Source: Azohydromonas sediminis (GTDB taxonomy: Bacteria; Pseudomonadota; Gammaproteobacteria; Burkholderiales; Burkholderiaceae_C). From it: DNA of 64,000 nucleotides. Location of the stretch: the NCBI RefSeq assembly GCF_003574675.1, contig NZ_QOAZ01000019.1, forward strand, positions 1 to 64,000, in the 5' to 3' direction. This document shows, in pieces, positions 1 to 10,865 of this stretch. The stretch's first letter is position 1, and every line of letters starts with the position of its first letter. The notes under the pieces are model-generated. The model had not been told where the DNA came from, searched no databases, and saw only the letters and a list, made by a program, of their open reading frames with translations. A program made the position numbers and the translations under genes.

Positions 1-173
1 CAGTGCGGCTTGAGCGCGGCGGCGACCATCGGGCCGATCGTCAGGTTCGGCACGTAATGGTTGTCCATCACGTCGAAGTGGATCCAGTCGGCGCCGGCGG
101 CGATCACCGCGCGCACCTCGTCGCCGAGGCGCGCGAAGTCGGCCGACAGGATCGACGGGGCAATGCGGTACAT
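1..173 (-). CDS. rpe: Ribulose-phosphate 3-epimerase (Rpe/CbbE), N-terminal part, cut by window edge
   Basis: Only the first 57 codons are inside the window. The peptide starts [13 protein letters not shown] and carries the TIM-barrel signatures of the family: PSILSADF near residue 6 and [12 protein letters not shown] around residue 32, where His32 and Asp34 correspond to metal ligands. The enzyme interconverts ribulose-5-phosphate and xylulose-5-phosphate in the cytoplasm, in the Calvin cycle and the pentose phosphate pathway. Its ATG lies 22 bases after the cbbS stop on the same strand, so it is probably the third gene of the cbb operon. The C-terminal three quarters lie outside the window, so intactness cannot be judged. 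Confidence 0.93.
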   Translation of the reverse strand, partial: MYRIAPSILSADFARLGDEVRAVIAAGADWIHFDVMDNHYVPNLTIGPMVAAALKPH

Positions 174-195
174 CGTCGTCGTCCTGCCGGGCCGC

Positions 196-639
196 TCAGG
201 CCGCGCCGTAGCGCTCGCCTTCGGGCTTCTCGGCGGCGTAGCCGCGGATCGTGTAGCGCATCTGGCGGCCGTCGACTTCCTGCCGCTCGAGCATGAAGCC
301 GGGCTCGTTCTTCGGCCGGTTGACGATGAAGCTCATCGCGATCGACTCGACGCCGCGCGTGCTGTCGAACGCCATCAGGCGGATGTAGTGGTTCGGGAAC
401 GTCTTGCGGCAGTTGTTCAGTTCCATCATCACGCCGGCGGCGTCCTTCAGGTCGAACATCGGCATCCCGTACATCTCCCAGTAGGTGTTGCGCGGGTGCG
501 GGTCGTCGGTGTACTCGACGCTCCAGGCGTAGCCTTTCTTCAGGCCGTACTCGATCTGCAGCGCGATCTCGGCGTCGGTCAGGTCGGGCAGGAAGCTGAA
601 CTGGCCCTGGGTCAGGCGGCCGGTGGGGTTGGTCATCAT
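196..639 (-). CDS. cbbS: RuBisCO small subunit, red-type form I (CbbS)
   Basis: This 147-aa protein is the small subunit of form I RuBisCO and caps the L8S8 enzyme. It carries [11 protein letters not shown] near the N-terminus, [20 protein letters not shown] in the middle, and an extended C-terminal segment after [10 protein letters not shown] longer C-terminus of this kind is typical of red-type (IC/ID) small subunits. The start is the ATG at 639, or the adjacent ATG at 636. It is preceded by AAGGAGAC at good spacing, while the longer open frame upstream only runs into cbbL. The gap to the cbbL stop is 20 bases, so the two genes are co-transcribed. No cbbX activase gene follows directly; rpe comes next. 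Confidence 0.96.
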   Translation of the reverse strand: MMTNPTGRLTQGQFSFLPDLTDAEIALQIEYGLKKGYAWSVEYTDDPHPRNTYWEMYGMPMFDLKDAAGVMMELNNCRKTFPNHYIRLMAFDSTRGVESIAMSFIVNRPKNEPGFMLERQEVDGRQMRYTIRGYAAEKPEGERYGAA

Positions 640-659
640 GGTGCGGTCTCCTTGGGGGC

Positions 660-2241
<1,582 letters not shown>

Positions 2242-2257
2242 GCATGAGTCGACGCTC

Positions 2258-3220
2258 ATGAAGACCCCCGACAACCGCATCCGCAACGTCACGCTGCGCC
2301 AGCTGCAGATCTTCTCGGTCGCCGCGCGGCACCTGAACTTCGCGCGCGCGTCGGAGGAGCTGCACCTGACGCAGCCGGCGGTGTGGATGCAGGTCAAGCA
2401 GCTCGAGGACCTCGTCGGCCTGCCGCTGTTCGAGAAGATCGGCCGCAAGCTGTACCTGACCGCTGCCGGCGACGAGATGCGGCACACGGCCGCGACCGTA
2501 CTGGCCGAGATCCGCCGCGCCGAGGAGCGCATCGCGCTGCTCGCCGGCGGGCGTGGCGGCACGATCGCGCTGGCGGTCGTGAGCACCGGCAAGTACTTCG
2601 TGCCGCGGCTGCTGGCGCTGTTTCGCGAGCAGCAACCCGAGGTGCAGGTCAACCTGACGGTGGCCAACCGCGACCAGCTCGTGCAGATGCTCGCGCGCAA
2701 CGAGGTCGACCTGTGCGTGATGGGGCGCCCGCCGGCCGAGCTCGAGACGGTCGCGCAGCCGATCGCGCCGCACCCGCACGTCGTCATCGCGTCGCCCGCG
2801 CACCCGCTGGCGCGCGAGCGTGGCGTGACCGCGCAGCAGCTCGCGCGCGAGACGCTGCTGCTGCGCGAGCCGGGCTCGGGCTCGCGCGCCGTGATGGAGG
2901 GCTACTTCGCCGCCCACCGCATCGAGCCGCGGCACACCGTGATGCTCGGCAGCAGCGAGACGATCAAGCAGGCCGTGATGGCCAACATGGGCATCGCGTT
3001 CATCAGCCTGCACACGCTCGACCTCGAGCTGCGCACCGGCGAGCTCGTGCTGCTCGACGTGCCCGGCACGCCGCTGATGCGCGAGTGGCACGTCGTGCGA
3101 CTGGCGAGCAAGCAGCTCGCGCCGTCGGCGCAGGCGCTGTGGGACTTCGTCGCGACGCGCGCGGCGTCGTGGCTCGACGCCACGTTCGGCCGTCACACCG
3201 CGGCGCTGGCACCACCATGA
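2258..3220 (+). CDS. cbbR: LysR-type regulator, CbbR
   Basis: This is a LysR-family DNA-binding activator of about 320 aa. The winged helix-turn-helix occupies roughly residues 5-65, with the family signatures LRQLQIFSVAARHLNFARAS and TQPAVWMQVKQLEDLVG. It is followed by a periplasmic-binding-protein-like effector domain to the end. Divergent orientation immediately upstream of cbbLS is the classic position of cbbR, whose product senses metabolites and activates Calvin-cycle genes. I chose ATG 2258; an in-frame GTG at 2240 would add six residues and overlap the candidate operator. The gene ends in a perfect hairpin shared with the converging fcc genes. Confidence 0.9.
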   Translation: MKTPDNRIRNVTLRQLQIFSVAARHLNFARASEELHLTQPAVWMQVKQLEDLVGLPLFEKIGRKLYLTAAGDEMRHTAATVLAEIRRAEERIALLAGGRGGTIALAVVSTGKYFVPRLLALFREQQPEVQVNLTVANRDQLVQMLARNEVDLCVMGRPPAELETVAQPIAPHPHVVIASPAHPLARERGVTAQQLARETLLLREPGSGSRAVMEGYFAAHRIEPRHTVMLGSSETIKQAVMANMGIAFISLHTLDLELRTGELVLLDVPGTPLMREWHVVRLASKQLAPSAQALWDFVATRAASWLDATFGRHTAALAPP

Positions 3221-3222
3221 AC

Positions 3223-3244
3223 AACGGGGCCCGCAGGCCCCGTT
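3223..3244. terminator. Hairpin between convergent cbbR and fccB
   Basis: AACGGGGCC and its exact reverse complement are separated by the four bases CGCA, giving a 9-bp perfect stem directly after the cbbR stop. The 3' flank on the plus strand is only weakly T-rich. Because fccB converges on it from the other side, it probably serves both transcripts. Confidence 0.65.
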
Positions 3245-3266
3245 GCGTTCGCCGTCGTCGGGCGCT

Positions 3267-4550
3267 TCAGGTCAGCACGTCGGCCCAGATGTTCTTGGCC
3301 CAGGCCTGCGCGTAGACGCCCTCGAGCTCGTTGCGCGCGTCGGAGACACCGCCCGAGCCGCCGATCGTGCGGAACGTCTTCTCGGTGGTCACGTACTCGT
3401 GCACGCTGGCGACGTGGATCACGTGCGTCTCGTCGACGAAGCTCATGCACACGTTGGTGATCATCGGGTGCGGGTTGACCTCCCAGCCGTTGATCTGCGC
3501 GACGATCGCCGCGGCGCACACCTTGGCGTGCGAGTTGGCCATGTGCCCCGACTTCGGCATGCCCGGCGCGACCTGGATCGCGTCACCGATGACGTGGATG
3601 TCCTTCGCCGCGGTCGACTCGAAGGTCAGGAAGTGCGTGTGGCACCAGCGGTTGTTGGCGTTGGCCAGCCCGGTGTCGACGGCGATCTTGCCGGCGCGCA
3701 TCACCGGCAGCACGTTGAGCACGTCGGCCTTGACGTCTTCCTGAACCTCGAACTTGACGGTGCGCGTGCGGCCGTCGACGGCCACCGCCTTGTGCAGCGG
3801 GCGGTACTCGACCATGCTGCCGTAGATGTCTTTCCACGCCGCCTTGAACAGCGGGCCCTTCGACGTGACGTCGTTGTTCGCGTCGAGGATCAGCACCTTG
3901 GACTTCGGCTTGGCGCGCTTGAAGTACGCGGCGACGACGCTGGCGCGCTCGTACGGGCCCGGCGGGCAGCGGTACGGTGCCTCGGGGATCACGATCGCGT
4001 AGACACCGCCGTCGCGCATCGACTCGAGCTGCTGGCGCAGCGCGACCGTCTCCGGGCCGGCCTTCCACGAGTGCAGCACCTGGCCCGCGGCGTTGGCCGC
4101 CTGCAGGCCCTCGATGCGCTCCCACATGAAGTCGATGCCCGGCGCGATGACGAGCTTGTCGTACTTCAGCGTCTGCCCGCCCGCGAGGCGCACCTCCTTC
4201 TTGGCCGGATCGACCGCGGTGGCGGTGTCGCGCACGATCTTGACGCCGTGGTTCTTCACCAGCCCGTCGTACGGGTTCGTGATGTCGGCCATCGTGCGCG
4301 TGCCGCCGATCACGAGGTTGCTGATCGGGCACGAGACGAACATCGGGTTCGGCTCGACGAGCGTGACGTCGATCGTGTAGTCCGAGAACTTGCGGATGTA
4401 CTTCGACGCCGTCGCGCCGCCGTAGCCGCCGCCGACGACGACGACGCGGCCCTTGGCCGCGCTGCCGGTCGTCGCGCAGCCGCCGAGCGTGGCCACCGCG
4501 CCGAGCGCGGCCAGCGAGCCGAGGCCCTGGACGATCTGTCTGCGTTTCAT
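3267..4550 (-). CDS. fccB: Flavocytochrome c sulfide dehydrogenase, flavoprotein subunit (FccB)
   Basis: This 427-aa FAD protein of the sulfide dehydrogenase family oxidises sulfide in the periplasm and passes electrons to its cytochrome partner. A Rossmann motif VVVVGGGYGGATA lies at residues 37-49. Cys74 in VSCPISN fits the covalent FAD attachment site. Cys195 (YRCPPGPY) and Cys368 (NVCMS) match the redox-active disulfide pair of the family. The N-terminus combines RR at residues 3-4, Tat-like, with TLGGC ending at Cys25, lipobox-like, so it may be exported folded and lipid-anchored. A GGAGG ribosome site precedes ATG 4550. The fccA stop is 10 bases upstream, so the two are one operon. A SoxF role is a close alternative. 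Confidence 0.92.
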   Translation of the reverse strand: MKRRQIVQGLGSLAALGAVATLGGCATTGSAAKGRVVVVGGGYGGATASKYIRKFSDYTIDVTLVEPNPMFVSCPISNLVIGGTRTMADITNPYDGLVKNHGVKIVRDTATAVDPAKKEVRLAGGQTLKYDKLVIAPGIDFMWERIEGLQAANAAGQVLHSWKAGPETVALRQQLESMRDGGVYAIVIPEAPYRCPPGPYERASVVAAYFKRAKPKSKVLILDANNDVTSKGPLFKAAWKDIYGSMVEYRPLHKAVAVDGRTRTVKFEVQEDVKADVLNVLPVMRAGKIAVDTGLANANNRWCHTHFLTFESTAAKDIHVIGDAIQVAPGMPKSGHMANSHAKVCAAAIVAQINGWEVNPHPMITNVCMSFVDETHVIHVASVHEYVTTEKTFRTIGGSGGVSDARNELEGVYAQAWAKNIWADVLT

Positions 4551-4560
4551 CGTGCCTCCG

Positions 4561-4899
4561 TCACTTGACCTTGGAGAAGTACTCGGCGATCGCCTCGAGC
4601 TGCTCGGGGGAGTAGCCCTTGGTGATCTGGTGCATGATCGTCGCCGGCCGCTGGCCGCTGCGGAACGCCATCAGCTGCGTCAGCAGGTAGTTCTGGTCGC
4701 GTCCGGCCAGGCGGATCATCGCCTCGCCTTCGACCGCGCGGCCGTCGGGGCCGTGGCACTGGGCGCAGGTGGCGGCGAGCGCGCGGGTGCGCAGCCGCTG
4801 CTCCTCGGGCGTCGCGGCCGTGGCCGCCTGTGCCAGCAGCCCCAGCGCGATGGCGACGGCCACGCCAGCGGCGGGCAGCGTCGAGGGGGGTCGGGTCAT
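4561..4899 (-). CDS. fccA: Monohaem cytochrome c, flavocytochrome c partner (FccA-like)
   Basis: This 112-aa exported class I cytochrome c has a Sec signal peptide of about 28 residues ending in ATA. One haem site, CAQCH, lies at residues 45-49, and Met89 (ATIMHQ) is the likely axial ligand. It would accept electrons from the FccB flavin and hand them to the respiratory chain. It starts at ATG 4899 behind a clean GAGGAG site and is the first gene of the fccAB pair. A. vinosum FccA is a dihaem protein; this one has a single haem, as in other monohaem FccA or SoxE types. About 170 bases upstream carry no other gene. Confidence 0.85.
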   Translation of the reverse strand: MTRPPSTLPAAGVAVAIALGLLAQAATAATPEEQRLRTRALAATCAQCHGPDGRAVEGEAMIRLAGRDQNYLLTQLMAFRSGQRPATIMHQITKGYSPEQLEAIAEYFSKVK

Positions 4900-5069
4900 T
4901 GCTTCTCCTCAGTGGCCGCCCGTGCCGTGCCGGGCGTACCGTTGACTTGCCATCGGGTCACCCGGTGCGCATGCCCCGGGTCATCTACAACACTACTTGA
5001 GCAAGCGCGCATATACAACCAGACTTACCCGTACGTCGCGCCGGGTTATCCGATCACGCCACGCGGATG

Positions 5070-5975
5070 TCAGTCGCGAGTCAGCACGCGCCCAGCACGT
5101 CGTGGGCCGATGATGCCCGTGGCCAGCGCGGTGCCGAGCAGGATCACGGCCCCACCGACGGCCATCGCCAGCGTGACGGTCTCGTCGAGCACGAGCCAGC
5201 CCCAGAACACGGCGAACAGCGGGATCAGGTACGTCACCGTCATCGCCTGCGCGGCGCCGACCTGCGCGATCAGGCGGAAGTACAGGATGTAGGCCAGCCC
5301 GGTGCACAGCACGCCCAGTGCGACGGCGGCACCCCAGGCCACGAGCGACGCTGTCGCGGCGGGCCACGCCCACGGCAGCGGCAGTGCGAGCAGCGCCGCC
5401 GCAGTGATCTGGCTGCCGGCGGCCACCGTCAGCGGTGCGACGCCGGCCAGCCGCCGCCGCGTGTAGTTGGCGCCGAAGCCATACATCGCGGTGGCCGCGA
5501 GGCAGGCCAGGATCGCCGCGCCGCTGCTGACGCCGCCGCCCGCGGCGGTGAAGCTCGCCTTGCCCGCACCGAGCCCGAGCACGCCGGCGAAGCCGATCGC
5601 CAGCCCGAGGGCGCGCAGCGCGCCCGGCCGCTCGCCGAGCCAGGCCCAGGCCACCAGCGCACCCCACAGCGGCGTCGTCGCGTTGAAGATCGACGACAGG
5701 CCGGCCGTGATCGCCAGCGCCGCGTAGCCGAAGGCGATGAACGGCAGCGCCGAGCTGACCAGGCCGACCACCGTGAGCGCGATCCAGTGGCGGCGCAGCT
5801 CGCCGAGCAGGCCGTGCCACGCCAGCAGCGACGCAAGCACCAGCGCGCCGATGGCCACGCGCACGGCCGTCAGCGCGACGGGGCCGAATTCGCCGGCGGC
5901 CAGCCGCATGAACAGGAACGACGCGCCCCACAGCGCGCTGAGCAGCAGCAGTTCGGCGCTCTGGCGCGGCGTCAT
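5070..5975 (-). CDS. EamA/DMT-family membrane transporter
   Basis: This 301-aa integral membrane protein has about ten hydrophobic segments in two tandem EamA repeats. The first opens with [16 protein letters not shown] near the N-terminus; the second begins about residue 150. [16 protein letters not shown] and [14 protein letters not shown] are the paired signatures at the end of each repeat. DMT-family members export metabolites or amino acids, but the substrate here cannot be told. Its ATG (5975-5973) overlaps the ogt stop codon as ATGA, so it is translationally coupled to the repair genes upstream. Confidence 0.88.
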   Translation of the reverse strand: MTPRQSAELLLLSALWGASFLFMRLAAGEFGPVALTAVRVAIGALVLASLLAWHGLLGELRRHWIALTVVGLVSSALPFIAFGYAALAITAGLSSIFNATTPLWGALVAWAWLGERPGALRALGLAIGFAGVLGLGAGKASFTAAGGGVSSGAAILACLAATAMYGFGANYTRRRLAGVAPLTVAAGSQITAAALLALPLPWAWPAATASLVAWGAAVALGVLCTGLAYILYFRLIAQVGAAQAMTVTYLIPLFAVFWGWLVLDETVTLAMAVGGAVILLGTALATGIIGPRRAGRVLTRD

Positions 5976-6481
5976 GCGGCCTCGGCCGCCGCTTCGAGCG
6001 CGAGCAGCGCGCGCTTGCGCGCGAGTCCGCCGGCGTAGCCGGTCAGCGCGCCGTCGCGGCCGACGACGCGGTGGCAGGGCACGACGATGGCCAGCGGGTT
6101 GCGCCCGACCGCCGCCGCGACGGCGCGCACCGCGCTCGGGCGGCCGAGCGCCGCGGCCAGCGTGCCGTAGGTCGTCGTGCGACCCGGCGCGATGCCGCGC
6201 AGCGCGTGCCACACGCGCTGCTGGAACGGCGTGCCGTGCGCGTCGATCGGCGTGCGAAAGCGCGTGCGGCCGTCGCGCCAGTACGCGTCGAGTTCGGCCA
6301 GCGCCTGCGCGATGAACGGCTGCGTCGCGTCTTTCGGCGCGGCCAGCGGCCCGGGGTGGTGCGCCTGGCCGTCGAACCACAGCCCGGCCAGCCCCCGGGC
6401 CGTCGCAGCGAGCACGATCGGGCCCAGCGGCGTGTCGGCGTGGGCCTGGGCCACGAGGGTGGGCCGCCGGGGTGTGGTCAT
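5972..6481 (-). CDS. ogt: Methylated-DNA--protein-cysteine methyltransferase (Ogt)
   Basis: This 169-aa suicide repair protein transfers the alkyl group of O6-alkylguanine or O4-alkylthymine to its own cysteine. The PCHRV motif is present, with acceptor Cys136. The preceding [16 protein letters not shown]-like helix-turn-helix region is also present ([12 protein letters not shown], residues 102-113). Length and architecture match Ogt/Ada-C. Its start overlaps the stop of the Ada-AlkA gene by ATGA and its stop overlaps the start of the transporter in the same way. The three genes therefore form a tightly coupled unit in which direct reversal and base excision of alkylation damage are co-produced. 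Confidence 0.93.
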   Translation of the reverse strand: MTTPRRPTLVAQAHADTPLGPIVLAATARGLAGLWFDGQAHHPGPLAAPKDATQPFIAQALAELDAYWRDGRTRFRTPIDAHGTPFQQRVWHALRGIAPGRTTTYGTLAAALGRPSAVRAVAAAVGRNPLAIVVPCHRVVGRDGALTGYAGGLARKRALLALEAAAEAA

Positions 6482-7929
6482 CGTGCGTGCTCCAGTGGCT
6501 GCCACAGGCGCACCGCGGCGTAGGCCCGCCACGGGCGCCATGGCCGGGCGAGCGCGTCGGCGTGCGCGGCGTCGCGCGTGCCCAGCGCCTTCATCAGCGC
6601 GGCGTCGCCGGCCGGCCACGCATCGGGCCAGCCGAGCACGCGCATCGCGATCGTCTGCACGGTCCATTCGTCGATGCCGGGCAGGGCGCGCAGCGCGGCC
6701 AGCGTGGGTGCCAGCGGCGCCGCGCGATCGAGGCCGAGGCCGCCGTCGGCTACGGCCGCGGCCAACGCCTGCAGCGCGCGCACGCGCGTGTCGACGAGGC
6801 CGAGCCGCGCGAGCGCGCCGGCATCCGCGGCGGCCAAGGTGTCGGGGGTCGGGAACAGGTGCGTCAGCCCGCTGAACGGGGTCGCTACCGGCACGCCGAA
6901 GCGGGCGACGAGGCGCCGCGCGAGCGTGCGCGCGGCCGCGACACCCACCTGCTGGCCGATCACACAGCGCACCGCGCCCTCGAAGCCGTCGAACGCGCCG
7001 GGCACGCGCACGCCTTGGCCGCGCGGCAGCGCCGATGCGGCCAGCACCGCATCGATCGCGGCCGGGTCGGCGTCGAGGTCGAAGCCCTGCCGCACGCGCG
7101 CGATCACGTCGCCGAGCACGGGCGCGAGCGTCGGCGCGATGCGCAGCTGCAGCTCGCAGTGCTCGGGCACGAAGTGCGCCGCGAGCCAGCCGGCGTGCCG
7201 CCGGTTGCCGCGGCTCACGGCGAGCGTGCGCCGCCACTCGAGCCCGTCGGCCTGCTCGAGCCCCGGCACCGCGCGGCGCGCGAGGAACGCCAGCATCCCA
7301 TCGACGTCGTACGGCGGGCGCCACGCCAGGCGCACGACGGGCCCGTGCGAGGCCGTCGCGGCCGTGCCGTCGCGCCGCAGCCGCGACGGCGGCATGCGGT
7401 AGCGCTGCGCGAACGCGGCGTTGAAGCGGCGCAGGCTCGCAAAGCCGCTGGCCAGCGCGACCTGCGCGACGGGCTCGGCGGTGTCGGTCAGCAGCCGCTT
7501 GGCCAGCAGCAGGCGCTGCGTCGTCAGGTAGTCGTGCGGCGCGACGCCGTGCGCGGCGTGGAAGATGCGGCGCAGGTGGCGGTCGCTCACGCCCAGCCGT
7601 GCGGCGAGCTGCGCGAGCGAGACCTCGGCGCCGGCGGCCACCGCGTGCTCGAGCGCACGGGCGGCTGCCATCGCGAGCGCGTGCGACGAGTCCATCGCCG
7701 ACAGGCCGGGCGCGATCTCGGGCCGGCACTTCAGGCACGGGCGGAACGCCGCGGCCTCGGCCTGCGCGGCGCTGGCGAAGAAGCGGCAGTGGGGCCGCCG
7801 GGGCGTGCGCACACGGCACACCGGCCGGCAGTAGATGCCGGTCGTCGTGACGCCGACGAACAGCCGCCCGTCGAAGCGCGCGTCGCGCGTCTTCAGCGCG
7901 AGGTAGGCGGCGTCGGCGTCGAGGACCAT
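6478..7929 (-). CDS. Fused Ada regulator / AlkA 3-methyladenine DNA glycosylase
   Basis: This 483-aa three-part protein begins with an Ada metal-binding domain carrying Cys34, Cys38, Cys65 and Cys68 (IYCRPVC and PCLKC). Cys34 aligns with the methylphosphotriester acceptor. An AraC-type helix-turn-helix follows at roughly 90-185. The rest is AlkA: a mixed N-terminal fold, then the HhH-GPD region with [10 protein letters not shown] and [10 protein letters not shown], which contains the catalytic Asp. It should sense and repair alkylation damage, activate its own operon and excise alkylated purines. I chose ATG 7929 from domain alignment; ATG 7950 is possible and longer reads run into the phosphohexomutase spacer. 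The Ada-AlkA fusion is known in betaproteobacteria. Confidence 0.92.
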   Translation of the reverse strand: MVLDADAAYLALKTRDARFDGRLFVGVTTTGIYCRPVCRVRTPRRPHCRFFASAAQAEAAAFRPCLKCRPEIAPGLSAMDSSHALAMAAARALEHAVAAGAEVSLAQLAARLGVSDRHLRRIFHAAHGVAPHDYLTTQRLLLAKRLLTDTAEPVAQVALASGFASLRRFNAAFAQRYRMPPSRLRRDGTAATASHGPVVRLAWRPPYDVDGMLAFLARRAVPGLEQADGLEWRRTLAVSRGNRRHAGWLAAHFVPEHCELQLRIAPTLAPVLGDVIARVRQGFDLDADPAAIDAVLAASALPRGQGVRVPGAFDGFEGAVRCVIGQQVGVAAARTLARRLVARFGVPVATPFSGLTHLFPTPDTLAAADAGALARLGLVDTRVRALQALAAAVADGGLGLDRAAPLAPTLAALRALPGIDEWTVQTIAMRVLGWPDAWPAGDAALMKALGTRDAAHADALARPWRPWRAYAAVRLWQPLEHAR

Positions 7930-8059
7930 GCGGGCATCATAGGGGCGCATTACGCGGCGGCTCGCCGCTTTCGGACCTGTCGCTGCGCGGGCGGGGGTGG
8001 CAGTGCTTCCTACAATGCCGCGCATCGGTCCCCCGCGGGGCGGGGCAGGAGGGGTTTGC

Positions 8060-9448
8060 GTGCAGGTCAGTGCTTCGGCCTTCAAGGCCTACGACATCCG
8101 CGGCATCGTCGGCCAGACGATCGACGAGACGTTTGCCGAGCACCTCGGCCGTGCGTTCGGCACCGAGGCCGTCGCGGCGGGCGAGAAAGCCGTCGCGGTC
8201 GGGCGCGACGGCCGCCTGTCGGGGCCGGGGCTGGTGGCCGCGCTCGCGCGCGGCCTGGCGTCGACCGGCCTCGACGTCGTCGACCTCGGCGCGGTGACGA
8301 CGCCGATGCTGTACTACGTCGCGGCCACGCGCGGCCGCTACGGCTGCCACTCGGGCATCCAGGTCACCGGCAGCCACAACCCAAAGGACTACAACGGCTT
8401 CAAGATGGTGCTCGTCGGCCGCGCGATCTACGGCGACGAGATCCAGGGGCTGCGCCGGCGCATCGAGGCCGAGGATTACGTGCGCGGGCGCGGGCGCATC
8501 GGCACGATGGACGTCGGCGCCGAGTACCGCCACCGCATCGCGAGCGACTGCCGGCTCGCGAGGCCGATGAAGATCGTCGTCGACTCGGGCAACGGCATCT
8601 GCGGCGCCTCGGCGCCGGCGATCCTGCGCGCGCTCGGCTGCGAGGTGATCGACCTGTACAGCAAGGTCGACGGCGACTTCCCGAACCACCACCCCGACCC
8701 GAGCAAGCCCGAGAACCTCGCCGACCTGATCAAGGTCGTGCACGCGACCGACGCCGAGCTCGGCCTGGCCTTCGACGGTGACGGCGACCGCCTCGGCGTC
8801 GTGACGAAGGACGGGCACAACATCTTCCCCGACCGGCAGCTGATGCTGTTCGCGCGCGACATCCTGCAGCGCCACCCGGGCGCGCCGATCATCTTCGACG
8901 TCAAGTGCAGCCAGCGGCTGCCGGTGGCGATCCGCGAGGCCGGCGGCGTGCCGCTGATGTGGAAGACGGGCCACTCGCTGATCAAGGCCAAGCTCAAGGA
9001 GACCGGCGCGCCGATCGCCGGTGAGATGAGCGGGCACATCTTCTTCAAGGAGCGCTGGTACGGCTTCGACGACGCCACCTACACCGCCGCGCGCCTGCTC
9101 GAGATCCTCAGCCGCCACGACGACCCGAGCGCGGTGCTCGACGCGCTGCCGACGAGCCACAGCACGCCTGAGCTCAACGTGGCCTGCGCCGAGGGCGAGC
9201 CGCACGCACTCGTCGCACGGCTGCAGGCCGAGGCGAAGTTCCCCGGCGCCGAGATCACGACGATCGACGGCCTGCGCGCCGACTACCCCGACGGCTTCGG
9301 CCTGATCCGCGCGTCGAACACGACACCGGTGCTCGTGATGCGCTTCGAGGGGCACACGCCCGAGGCGCTGCACCGCATCGAGGCCGACTTCATGGCCGCG
9401 CTGCGCGCCGTCAAGCTCGACGCGAAGATCTCGGCGGCGGCGCACTGA
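8060..9448 (+). CDS. Phosphomannomutase/phosphoglucomutase
   Basis: This 462-aa alpha-D-phosphohexomutase converts hexose-6-phosphate to hexose-1-phosphate for nucleotide-sugar synthesis. The catalytic phosphoserine loop TGSHNPKDYNG has Ser105. The metal loop is DGDGD at 239-243, the sugar-binding loop is GEMSGH near 322, and the C-terminal phosphate-binding loop is RASNTTP. I chose GTG 8060 because AGGAGGGG stands six bases upstream; the longer open frame back to 7997 lacks support. It is divergent from the Ada-AlkA gene and 45 bases ahead of waaA, consistent with supplying sugars for LPS and the neighbouring glycan cluster. Confidence 0.94.
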   Translation: MQVSASAFKAYDIRGIVGQTIDETFAEHLGRAFGTEAVAAGEKAVAVGRDGRLSGPGLVAALARGLASTGLDVVDLGAVTTPMLYYVAATRGRYGCHSGIQVTGSHNPKDYNGFKMVLVGRAIYGDEIQGLRRRIEAEDYVRGRGRIGTMDVGAEYRHRIASDCRLARPMKIVVDSGNGICGASAPAILRALGCEVIDLYSKVDGDFPNHHPDPSKPENLADLIKVVHATDAELGLAFDGDGDRLGVVTKDGHNIFPDRQLMLFARDILQRHPGAPIIFDVKCSQRLPVAIREAGGVPLMWKTGHSLIKAKLKETGAPIAGEMSGHIFFKERWYGFDDATYTAARLLEILSRHDDPSAVLDALPTSHSTPELNVACAEGEPHALVARLQAEAKFPGAEITTIDGLRADYPDGFGLIRASNTTPVLVMRFEGHTPEALHRIEADFMAALRAVKLDAKISAAAH

Positions 9449-9493
9449 GGGGCCACGGCGGTCGAGACGCGATGCCGATGGTCCGCCGCGACG

Positions 9494-10765
9494 ATGCCTG
9501 AGGCGCTGGCGCGCGCGCTGTATTCGCTCGCGCTGAGGCTGCTGACACCCGTCTACCTGCTGCGGCTGGTTTGGCGCGGCCGGCGCGAGCCCCGCTACCG
9601 CGAGCGCATCGGCGAGCGACTCGGCGTCTACCGCGACGCGGTAACGCCGGCCCCGACGCTGTGGCTGCACGCCGTGTCGCTGGGCGAGACGCGCGCGGCG
9701 GCGCCGCTGCTGGCGGCGTGGCGGCGGCAATGGCCCGGCGTGCGGGTGCTGCTGACCTGCAGCACCGCGACGGGCTGGGACGCGGGTGTCGAACTGCTCG
9801 CGCCGGGCGACCTGCACGCCTGGCTGCCGTACGACACGCCGGGGGCGGTGCGGCGCTTTCTGCGGCATCACCGGCCGCGGCTTGGCGTGCTGATGGAAAC
9901 CGAGGTCTGGCCCAACCTGCTGCACGCGGCCGAGGCGGCCGGCGTGCCGGTCGTGCTCGCCAACGCAAGGCTGTCGGCGCGCAGCCTCGCGCGCGGGCAG
10001 CGCTTCGCTTCGCTGCTGCGGCCGGCCGTCGCGCGGCTGGCTGCTGCCTTGGCGCAGACCGACGACGACGCGCAGCGCCTGCGCGCAGCCGGCGCGCGCA
10101 AGGTGCACGTGTGCGGGAACCTCAAGTTCGACGTCACGCCCGCGCAAGACCTGGTGGCGCGCGGCCGCGCGTGGCGCGCCGGCCTCGCGCGGCCGGTGGT
10201 GCTCGCAGCGAGCACGCGCGAGGGCGAGGAGGCCGCGCTGCTGGCCGCATGGCAGCGCGTGCCGGCACCACGTCCGCTGCTGCTGATCGTGCCGCGGCAT
10301 CCGCAGCGCTTCGACGAGGTCGCGCAGCTCGTGCAGCGCCGCGGGCTGACGCTGCGGCGACGCTCGCCATGGGGCCGGCAGCCGCCGCCCGAGGCGGCCG
10401 CGGCCGACGTGTGGCTCGGCGACACGGTCGGCGAGATGGCGCTGTACTACGGCTGCGCCGACGTCGCGCTGCTCGGCGGCAGCTTCGCCCCCCTGGGTGG
10501 GCAGAACCTGATCGAGGCGGCTGCGTGCGGCTGTCCGGTCGTGATGGGGCCGCACACGTTCAACTTCGCCGAGGCGGCGCAACGCAGCGTCGACGCTGGC
10601 GCCGCCATGCGCGCCGACGACATCGACGACGGCGTCCGCCGCGCCGCCGCGCTGGCCGTCGACGCCGCTCGCCCCGCGTGGGCCGAGCGGGCGCTGGCCT
10701 TCGCCGCGCAACACCGGGGGGCGGCAGCGTGCACCGTGCGGCACCTGGGCGCGTGGTGGCGGTGA
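9494..10765 (+). CDS. waaA: 3-deoxy-D-manno-octulosonic acid (Kdo) transferase
   Basis: This 423-aa inner-membrane-associated GT30 enzyme adds Kdo from CMP-Kdo to lipid A precursor, the first step of LPS core assembly. The N-terminal hydrophobic segment (about 10-25) is followed by WLHAVSLGE, the family motif containing the catalytic base Glu. FVPRHPQR-like LIVPRHPQRF (nucleotide-binding half) and LLGGSF-LGGQNLIEAAACG near 325-345 follow. The gene has no obvious Shine-Dalgarno. In many betaproteobacteria waaA neighbours tolC and pcm; here those genes are about 6.5 kb away, with a glycan cluster in between. Confidence 0.95.
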   Translation: MPEALARALYSLALRLLTPVYLLRLVWRGRREPRYRERIGERLGVYRDAVTPAPTLWLHAVSLGETRAAAPLLAAWRRQWPGVRVLLTCSTATGWDAGVELLAPGDLHAWLPYDTPGAVRRFLRHHRPRLGVLMETEVWPNLLHAAEAAGVPVVLANARLSARSLARGQRFASLLRPAVARLAAALAQTDDDAQRLRAAGARKVHVCGNLKFDVTPAQDLVARGRAWRAGLARPVVLAASTREGEEAALLAAWQRVPAPRPLLLIVPRHPQRFDEVAQLVQRRGLTLRRRSPWGRQPPPEAAAADVWLGDTVGEMALYYGCADVALLGGSFAPLGGQNLIEAAACGCPVVMGPHTFNFAEAAQRSVDAGAAMRADDIDDGVRRAAALAVDAARPAWAERALAFAAQHRGAAACTVRHLGAWWR

Positions 10766-10865
10766 GCTACAGTGCCGCGCCGATGAACGCGCCCATGAAC
10801 GCCCCGACGCGCGAGGGTCGCGCGGTGACTGCCACGCAGGCCGTCGGCGACGCTGGGGCCTCCCT

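Noticed and set aside
4900-5069. Possible regulatory element upstream of fccA
   Set aside because: A TTGTAT/TAGTGT-like pair with 17-base spacing can be found on the minus strand but both boxes are weak and no convincing operator is seen.
10766-10865. Small coding possibility between waaA and the glycosyltransferase
   Set aside because: Two in-frame MNAP starts appear but lead to no distinct product and no ribosome site.
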